A DNA stretch of 5,242 nucleotides from an uncultured Paraprevotella sp. GTDB lineage: Bacteria > Bacteroidota > Bacteroidia > Bacteroidales > Bacteroidaceae. The stretch spans positions 1-5,242 of the forward strand of contig CAJUDC010000146.1 in NCBI GenBank assembly GCA_910584955.1, in the 5' to 3' direction. The notes beneath the pieces were generated by a model. It saw only the letters and a program-made list of their open reading frames with translations, ran no database searches and was not told the DNA's origin. Positions 1 to 3,687 of this stretch are shown one piece after another. Positions within the stretch are counted from its first letter, which is position 1. Each line of letters begins with the position of its first letter. Both the position numbers and the translations under genes were made by a program.

Positions 1-2
1 CC

Positions 3-179
3 GCTTATGTCGGAAATGTACAGTTTAGTAACGACGAACGCAAGTTCGATACTAATGTACAGTTTAGTAACGACGAACGCAAGTTCGATACACGTTCTTA
101 CTTGTTCCCGATCACTAAATCTGTGATCAATGCGAATCCGGCTATTACGGATGCCGACCAGAATCCGGGTTGGGAATAA
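3..179 (+). CDS. SusD/RagB-family outer-membrane lipoprotein, C-terminal end (5' partial)
   Basis: The open frame enters from the left edge and ends at TAA 177-179; codons begin at position 3. The last 58 residues include RSYLFPITKSVINANPAI and end in QNPGWE. That is the usual SusD/RagB ending (Y-L-F-P-I, a few residues, N-x-N-P, then Q-N-P-G-W/Y). SusD proteins are surface lipoproteins that cap the SusC TonB-dependent transporter and bind glycan; a susC-like gene would be expected just upstream, outside the window. An oddity is a tandem in-frame duplication of the 13 residues NVQFSNDERKFDT immediately before the conserved RSYLFPI segment, encoded by two 39-bp units. The next lipoprotein gene starts 29 bases after the stop, so they are probably co-transcribed. 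Family assignment rests on the C-terminal signature alone. Confidence 0.8.
   Translation, partial: AYVGNVQFSNDERKFDTNVQFSNDERKFDTRSYLFPITKSVINANPAITDADQNPGWE
15..92 (+). repeat. 39-bp in-frame tandem duplication in the susD-like gene
   Basis: Positions 15-53 and 54-92 are two adjacent 39-base units that match at 38 bases. The only difference is the last base (T53 versus A92), a synonymous wobble change in a Thr codon (ACT/ACA). The unit is 13 codons long, so the frame is kept. Near identity indicates a recent slipped-strand or recombination event, or an assembly artefact. Confidence 0.95.
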
Positions 180-208
180 TTGTTTAATGATTAATTGATA
201 TAAAAAAG

Positions 209-685
209 ATGAATATGAAACGAATAGATATGAAATGGCTGATGCTGTTGTTGTGCCTCCCTTTGCTGATGACGGCGTGCGATTGGGAAGATCTGCCGGC
301 ATATGAAGAGGCGGAAATTAGTGCGGTACAGTTTTATTATCGCTGGCCGAGTGATGCTAAAGATCCGGTTACCGGCGAACCGATCGTGAAAGAACAGCGT
401 TTGAATACAACGAATAATGTAAACTCTGAAGCCGGAACGGTCGAAGTGTCTGTTTCTGTGCCTGGTGCTAGCGGCGATTTTACGGAAAGTGTTCGCAACG
501 AAGTCTCGGTAAGTAGATTGTGGGGACAGGCTACTATTTCTACGGCTGCCCGTATGAGTCCGATAAACGGTAGTCCGGCGATGGGAACTCCCGGCGACTG
601 GTCGAAAGAAAACAAGTACGAAGTGATGGCTGCCGATGGGACAAAAAAGATATGGACGATAAAAATTATCCAGTTCGATAAATAA
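209..685 (+). CDS. Surface lipoprotein, DUF5018-like, PUL accessory protein
   Basis: A 158-residue secreted lipoprotein. Residues 1-23 form a lipoprotein signal peptide: basic start (K4, R5, K9), hydrophobic core 10-20 and lipobox MTAC with the lipidated Cys at 24. The residues after it (DWEDLP) are acidic, which fits the Bacteroidetes lipoprotein export signal for surface exposure. The mature part looks beta-rich. The tail, about residues 126-155 (GTPGDWSKENKYEVMAADGT and onward), has the pattern YxVxAADGTxKxWTIxI seen at the end of DUF5018-type and related small lipoproteins encoded beside SusC/SusD pairs. The probable role is as an extra surface glycan-binding or accessory subunit; the ligand cannot be read from the sequence. 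ATG 209 is taken as start; in-frame ATGs at 215 and 230 would shorten only the n-region. It lies 29 bases after the susD-like stop. The DUF5018 label is from recalled pattern, not a search. Confidence 0.8.
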   Translation: MNMKRIDMKWLMLLLCLPLLMTACDWEDLPAYEEAEISAVQFYYRWPSDAKDPVTGEPIVKEQRLNTTNNVNSEAGTVEVSVSVPGASGDFTESVRNEVSVSRLWGQATISTAARMSPINGSPAMGTPGDWSKENKYEVMAADGTKKIWTIKIIQFDK

Positions 686-744
686 TCGTTTATTGTGTAA
701 ATAACCCGTTTCCCTCGATGAAATCGTGGTTTTTGAAAAAAAAC

Positions 745-781
745 AGGACTATAGTGCTAACATATCCGGCACTATAGTCCT
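745..781. terminator. 13-bp perfect hairpin, probable terminator after the PUL operon
   Basis: AGGACTATAGTGC (745-757) pairs perfectly with GCACTATAGTCCT (769-781) across an 11-base loop. An A-tract lies just 5' of the stem (735-743), so on the minus strand the hairpin is followed by a T run and has intrinsic-terminator form. On the plus strand no T run follows (ACTTGTATC). It sits 59 bases beyond the lipoprotein stop and is the only strong hairpin there, so it most likely ends or protects that transcript. Each arm also contains the 8-bp palindrome ACTATAGT (748-755 and 771-778), so a protein-binding role is possible. Confidence 0.55.
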
Positions 782-852
782 ACTTGTATCAGCACTACTG
801 TGCTACAACCGATTAGACCATATTGTTGCCTCTCAAATCCGCTTTGATGCAT

Positions 853-890
853 TTGTCAACAAATTGTCAACAAAAATCCGGACAAGTTGT
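853..890. promoter_or_regulatory. Cluster of TTGT/ACAA palindromic motifs, candidate operator
   Basis: An 11-base unit TTGTCAACAAA is repeated in tandem at 853-863 and 864-874. Each copy contains TTGT-CA-ACAA, an inverted repeat with 4-base arms. A third related palindrome, ACAA-G-TTGT, follows at 882-890. The cluster ends 12 bases before the TAccTTTa element at 903-910, a suitable position for a regulator acting on that promoter. The site is seen in the sequence; operator function is inferred. Confidence 0.4.
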
Positions 891-902
891 GTAATTGCCT
901 TG

Positions 903-910
903 TACCTTTA
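903..910 (+). promoter_or_regulatory. Possible Bacteroidetes -7 element upstream of the 956 gene
   Basis: TACCTTTA matches the Bacteroidetes -7 consensus TAnnTTTG at all but the last base. The nearest upstream TTG (887-889) is closer than the usual spacing for a -33 box, so this is weak. Transcription from here would begin about 40 bases before ATG 956. Confidence 0.3.
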
Positions 911-947
911 TTCGGTAAGGGCTCCGGAAGAAAAAGGCTATAATAAA

Positions 948-981
948 TTAGTCGAATGGAAAAGCAAATTACACATCTTTG
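948..981 (+). promoter_or_regulatory. Alternative promoter-like sequence supporting a later start at 1028/1031
   Basis: CATCTTTG at 974-981 resembles the -7 box TAnnTTTG (one mismatch at the first position) and TTAG at 948-951 lies 22 bases upstream, near the place expected for a -33 box. If used, transcription would start around 988, after ATG 956, and translation would have to begin at ATG 1028 or 1031. Confidence 0.25.
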
Positions 982-1411
982 TGGCGGGTACTATCGCTCG
1001 TTCAAGCAGTTTAAAATACATGTAGAAATGATGGATAATAATATGACTTTTTTGCAGGAATGCGCGCGTTTCCTGCTGGAAACGCATGAGGAAAAGAACG
1101 AGTTGAAGCAACGTTTCACGAACCTTTTCTTTGAAACCTATGGACAACAGATCGCCGGAGACTGCGGCTGTTCACACCTGGTTTTCGATCATCAACTGAT
1201 CCCGGTAAGACAACCGGAATTTTTAATCGACCTGATGCACGCTACCCTGGATTTAGGGGTAATAGATTGTTCTTCAGATCATTTAGGCCGAAATCTTAAT
1301 GCCGTTTTCAAAACGAAATTCTCCTTGTCGACCTTCCAGAGAAAGTTGCGCGCCAATACCCTCAGGGAAAGTATACTGTATAAAAAAATCAAATCATACA
1401 AGGACAAATAA
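956..1411 (+). CDS. Small hypothetical protein with RteC-like C-terminal pattern
   Basis: A 151-residue soluble protein without signal peptide or membrane segment. Residues about 31-60 are a charged, probably helical stretch (FLQECARFLLETHEEKNELK). Residues about 89-147 run FLIDLMHATLDLGVID, then DLGRN-type spacing, FKTKFSLSTFQRKLRANTL. This resembles the C-terminal half of RteC-type proteins: a helix ending in a G-x-I turn, an F-x-x-x-F segment, then a basic R-x-R/K helix. RteC proteins regulate excision and transfer of Bacteroides conjugative elements; the similarity here is a recalled pattern and only tentative, so the role could be DNA binding or something unrelated. The start is uncertain: ATG 956 gives the longest frame, but ATGs at 1028 and 1031 (residues 25, 26) follow an AT-rich leader and a promoter-like CATCTTTG. 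It stands alone, 371 bases before the replication operon, at lower GC than that operon. Confidence 0.6.
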   Translation: MEKQITHLCGGYYRSFKQFKIHVEMMDNNMTFLQECARFLLETHEEKNELKQRFTNLFFETYGQQIAGDCGCSHLVFDHQLIPVRQPEFLIDLMHATLDLGVIDCSSDHLGRNLNAVFKTKFSLSTFQRKLRANTLRESILYKKIKSYKDK

Positions 1412-1451
1412 CCGGTCTGTACATAAAATAATCAACAGTAAACAGTAAGTT

Positions 1452-1467
1452 AAAAACGGCCGTTTTT
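1452..1467. terminator. 16-bp perfect palindrome followed by T-rich DNA, possible weak terminator
   Basis: AAAAACGGCCGTTTTT is a perfect palindrome lying 40 bases after the stop of the small RteC-like gene and followed by CTTTCGG and later a T6 run. As RNA it could fold with six A-U/C-G pairs and a GGCC loop, ending in U5. The stem is weak, so it may be a bidirectional terminator or a protein-binding palindrome. Confidence 0.4.
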
Positions 1468-1518
1468 CTTTCGGATACCTTCTTTTTTACGGTCTTAGCT
1501 GCAATATAATTATACTCT

Positions 1519-1545
1519 TTTGCCTTTTCCCGTTTACTACCTTTG
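1519..1545 (+). promoter_or_regulatory. Bacteroidetes-type promoter for the replication operon
   Basis: TACCTTTG at 1538-1545 is an exact match to the Bacteroidetes -7 consensus TAnnTTTG. A TTTG is present at 1519-1522, but the 15-base gap is shorter than usual for the -33 box. Transcription from about 1552 would run through the AT-rich tract and both repeat clusters, giving a leader of roughly 230 bases before ATG 1783. Confidence 0.45.
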
Positions 1546-1580
1546 CCTCTGTGATCTTTTAAACGATGAAAGAGGAAACC

Positions 1581-1627
1581 TTTATAAGAGTCTTTATATA
1601 AGATATTCTTTATATATTAATAAGAGT
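1581..1627. repeat. AT-rich tract with alternating TCTT/AAGA inverted repeats (candidate unwinding element)
   Basis: The tract is almost all A and T. It begins and ends with the direct repeat ATAAGAGT (1584-1591, 1620-1627). Between them TCTT (1591-1594), AAGA (1600-1603), TCTT (1607-1610) and AAGA (1622-1625) form linked inverted repeats around TATAT-like centres. It abuts the first iteron cluster, as a DNA unwinding element does in many plasmid and phage origins. Function is inferred. Confidence 0.45.
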
Positions 1628-1656
1628 GTCCCACCGACTGTCCCACGACTGTCCCA
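1626..1656. repeat. GACTGTCCCA iteron cluster 1
   Basis: Three GTCCCA copies begin at 1628, 1640 and 1651, a spacing of 12 and 11 bases, or about one helical turn. The last two share the full ten-base GACTGTCCCA (1636-1645 and 1647-1656). All copies point the same way. The arrangement resembles initiator-binding iterons. Confidence 0.6.
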
Positions 1657-1715
1657 AAGGTTTCGTCTGTGTAGGGTTGAGTGTTTGAAAATGAGATATT
1701 TATGCAACTGTGATG

Positions 1716-1753
1716 CTGTCCCGTCCCTGTCCAGGTGACTGTCCCAGACTGTA
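1716..1753. repeat. CTGTCCC iteron cluster 2
   Basis: CTGTCCC at 1716-1722, CTGTCCA at 1727-1733 and GACTGTCCCA at 1737-1746 keep the same orientation and 11-12 base spacing as cluster 1. An extra GTCCC lies at 1723-1727 and a partial GACTGT at 1747-1752. The two clusters are separated by about 60 bases. The cluster ends 29 bases before the start codon of the winged-helix gene, so a bound protein could also repress transcription into the operon. Confidence 0.55.
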
Positions 1754-1782
1754 ACATGATTGTTTAACTTAAATCGCAAGAG

Positions 1783-2259
1783 ATGAAAGGTGAAGATTAT
1801 CAGAGTGTTAACTCTGGAAAAAGAAAGAAAGGTTTTTTGTGCGTCCCCAATTATTGGCTGGACGACTTTTACTCCGATGAACCGGAGCGGCGTAACAAGG
1901 CACGTATTTACCTCTGTTTGCTGAAACATGTTTATTTCGCGGACGGCGAGATCGTAGTCAACGGGCAGCGGATGCCTTGCCGTAAAGGGGAGTGGGTGAC
2001 CACCTACCGGCAGTTGGAACAGAAGACCGGGGTGGCGCGGACAACGATCAGCCGCTTGATCAAGCAGCTGGCAGAAGAGGGGAACATCCGTATACGCTAC
2101 GACGGCCATTTTACCTTCGTGCAATTTCCTCCGGCAGGAGTTCCGAAAGATGTTCCCGCTTCCGACGGAAAAGAGCCGCCTCCCGCCAAGCCGGCGAAGC
2201 CTCGTACTCCGCCTGCCGGCCGACCGAATTATAACAGATTTAAAGATAAAGAATCATGA
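1783..2259 (+). CDS. Winged-helix replication protein (candidate initiator or helicase loader)
   Basis: A 158-residue cytoplasmic protein. Residues 17-50 (GFLCVPNYWLDDFY and a following helix KARIYLCLLKHV) and 55-74 (GEIVVNGQRMPCRKGEWVTT) lead into a helix-turn-helix at about 75-98, YRQLEQKTGVARTTISRLIK, then a wing (EEGNIRIRYDGHFTFVQF, 98-115). The G-E-W/F-V-T-S/T-Y-R-x-L-x-x-x-T-G layout is that of phage-type replication proteins with an N-terminal winged helix (replisome organizer or DnaD-associated class). Residues 116-148 are a Pro/Lys/Ala-rich, probably disordered linker, ending in a short basic-aromatic tail (RPNYNRFKDKES). No DnaD domain or AAA+ loader domain follows, so the protein is short for a loader. 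Its stop overlaps the dnaB start (ATGA), implying translational coupling. It likely binds the iterons upstream and recruits DnaB. An alternative is a transcriptional repressor of the operon. Confidence 0.65.
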   Translation: MKGEDYQSVNSGKRKKGFLCVPNYWLDDFYSDEPERRNKARIYLCLLKHVYFADGEIVVNGQRMPCRKGEWVTTYRQLEQKTGVARTTISRLIKQLAEEGNIRIRYDGHFTFVQFPPAGVPKDVPASDGKEPPPAKPAKPRTPPAGRPNYNRFKDKES

Positions 2260-3683
2260 AAAACGAACAACCGAAAAACGCCGGACAGCCAAAGACAGTC
2301 AGTGTCGCTGCCGGCAATTACATGAGTACAGACAATGGGATGCCTTCGTCCGAAGAGATGGAACAGGCCGTCGTATTGGCCATCCTGACGCAGAGCACTG
2401 CCATTTGCGAAGTGGGCAACCGTCTGCGTCCGGAGATGTTTACCAATCCTGCTTATTGCCTGGTTTACCGGGCGATGCTGGCGCTTTACCAGCATGAGGC
2501 GGATATCGATATGCTGAGTGTGGAACGGGAGATGCGACGGATCGACCCGGAGCATGCCACGCAACTGAACGGGCTGGCTTTTATTGCCGATGGCATGTTG
2601 AAGGTGCGCAATGCCCGTTTCATCAAGACGTATGCCGCCTGGGTGATCCGTTGCTGGGTGTTGCGACAGGCCATTGCCGGGATGACTGCGCGTATGGTCG
2701 AAGCGCGTGAACCGGGTGTCGACGTGATGGCATGGCTCAATGCTTCGCGTAAGGACCTGGAGAAGCTGGAAGATGAATTTGCCGTGCATAGCACTACCCG
2801 CACGGCGGCCGAAGTGGGCGACCGGGTGCTGGCGGAGATTTATGACGAGCAGGAGCGGCGCCGTGCAGGCGAGCAATTGCAAATCACTACCGGCATCGAC
2901 GAGTTCGATCATTATCTGGGCGGACTTTATCGCGGCGAACTGCTCGTGCTCGCCGGGCGTCCGTCGATGGGAAAGACGGCGCTGGCCCTTCACATGGCGT
3001 TGGCGGCGGCCCAACAAGGAAAGAAGGTTTGTTTCTTCAGCCTGGAGATGACCGAACGCCAGCTGATCAGCCGCCTGTTGTGTACGTTGAGCGGCGTGGA
3101 ACCGGACAAGCTGCGTTTTAAACTGATGGATGCCGATGACCAGCAGCGGCTGGATAAGGCGGCAGCCGAACTGCGCAAGTTGCCTCTTTTCCTCAATTAT
3201 TGCAGCGGTTGCGGGTTGGCGGAGATACGGGCGCGATGTATGGTGCTGAACCGCAAGCACAAGCTGGATCTGATGATTGTGGATTATCTGAACCTGGTCA
3301 ACGTCAGTGCCGACCGGGGAGAGGTGAAGGACACGATGGACCTGGCCCTGGGCGAGGTGGCGGGTGGATTGAAGACGTTGTCGATGGAACAGAACGTCGC
3401 CTGCCTGGTCCTGGCACAGCTGAACCGTAACTGTGAAACGCGCACCGACCATATCCCGATGATGAGCGACTTGCGCAACTCGGGTGAGATCGAACAGATC
3501 GCCGACAGTATTGCAATGGTTTACCGTCCGGAACAGTATGGCGAACTGAGTGACCCTGTTACCCGTGAATCATTCTATCATGTGGGCCGCTTTTTCGTCA
3601 TCAAGAACCGTAACGGCGGCACCGGCGAAGTGCGTTTCCGTTACAACGACAGCCTGACACAGATTTATCCGTATAAAAAATAA
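2256..3683 (+). CDS. dnaB: Replicative DNA helicase, DnaB family
   Basis: A 475-residue hexameric 5'-3' helicase of normal DnaB length. The N-terminal primase-interacting domain spans about 30-135 (EEMEQAVVLAILTQ, then PEMFTNPAYCLVYRAMLAL). A linker follows, then the RecA-like motor from about 210. Motifs are intact: Walker A GRPSMGKT (234-241), the catalytic-Glu motif SLEM (262-265, E264), Walker B LMIVDYLNL with D343, the QLNR motif (Q388), SDLRNSGEIEQIADSI (404-419) and arginine finger KNRNGG (R452). The C-terminus GEVRFRYNDSLTQIYPY is the usual ending. The start overlaps the previous gene by 4 bp and the primase begins 4 bases after the stop. DnaB unwinds DNA at the fork and activates primase. 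This copy sits beside a dedicated primase and small DNA-binding protein, so it probably serves an integrated element rather than being the housekeeping gene, but that is inference; the gene symbol denotes family. Confidence 0.93.
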   Translation: MKNEQPKNAGQPKTVSVAAGNYMSTDNGMPSSEEMEQAVVLAILTQSTAICEVGNRLRPEMFTNPAYCLVYRAMLALYQHEADIDMLSVEREMRRIDPEHATQLNGLAFIADGMLKVRNARFIKTYAAWVIRCWVLRQAIAGMTARMVEAREPGVDVMAWLNASRKDLEKLEDEFAVHSTTRTAAEVGDRVLAEIYDEQERRRAGEQLQITTGIDEFDHYLGGLYRGELLVLAGRPSMGKTALALHMALAAAQQGKKVCFFSLEMTERQLISRLLCTLSGVEPDKLRFKLMDADDQQRLDKAAAELRKLPLFLNYCSGCGLAEIRARCMVLNRKHKLDLMIVDYLNLVNVSADRGEVKDTMDLALGEVAGGLKTLSMEQNVACLVLAQLNRNCETRTDHIPMMSDLRNSGEIEQIADSIAMVYRPEQYGELSDPVTRESFYHVGRFFVIKNRNGGTGEVRFRYNDSLTQIYPYKK

Positions 3684-3687
3684 GATC

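Larger units (their letters stand above)
686..955. other. 270-base intergenic region without a gene
   Basis: No frame here looks like a real protein. The stretch holds an A-rich run (735-743), a long hairpin (745-781), a small hairpin AGCAC-TACT-GTGCT (791-804), TTGT/ACAA palindromic motifs (853-890) and a TAccTTTa promoter-like element (903-910). It separates the lipoprotein operon from the small gene beginning near 956. Confidence 0.7.
1412..1782. other. 371-base non-coding region with origin-like architecture
   Basis: No credible gene is present. In order it contains a tandem ACAGTAA pair (1435-1448), a 16-bp palindrome (1452-1467), a 10-bp palindrome TATAATTATA (1505-1514), a TACCTTTG promoter element (1538-1545), an AT-rich tract with TCTT/AAGA inverted repeats (1581-1627), a first GTCCC iteron cluster (1626-1656) and a second (1716-1753). 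The replication operon starts 29 bases after the last repeat. Layout and neighbours suggest a replication origin and/or control region of that operon. No consensus DnaA box (TTATCCACA) was found by eye. Confidence 0.5.

Noticed and set aside
686..955. Attachment site or tRNA-end integration target
   Set aside because: No tRNA-like cloverleaf sequence, no integrase gene and no second copy of a long direct repeat elsewhere in the window.
726..1025. 99-codon plus-strand frame starting at a GTG
   Set aside because: It runs through the perfect hairpin and the TTGTCAACAAA repeats, overlaps the 956 gene in another frame, and shows no protein-like family pattern.
1520..1738. 72-codon frame across the iteron region with VPPTVPRLSQ-like sequence
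   Set aside because: Begins at TTG, and its repeats merely translate the GACTGTCCC iterons; the tract is better explained as a repeat region.
1412..1782. CRISPR array
   Set aside because: The repeat units are only about 10 bases, with 1-2 base gaps in places; there are no 25-40 base repeats or equal spacers and no cas genes.
1412..1782. Canonical DnaA boxes
   Set aside because: No TTATCCACA or close match was found by eye on either strand, so any origin here would depend on another initiator.
1594..2124. 176-codon minus-strand frame
   Set aside because: Shadow of the winged-helix gene extending into the repeats; the plus-strand protein has recognisable structure.
2229..3452. 407-codon minus-strand frame opposite dnaB
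   Set aside because: Long antisense open frame caused by GC-rich codon bias of dnaB; the plus strand encodes all DnaB motifs, and the antisense protein is His/Gln-rich without known motifs.
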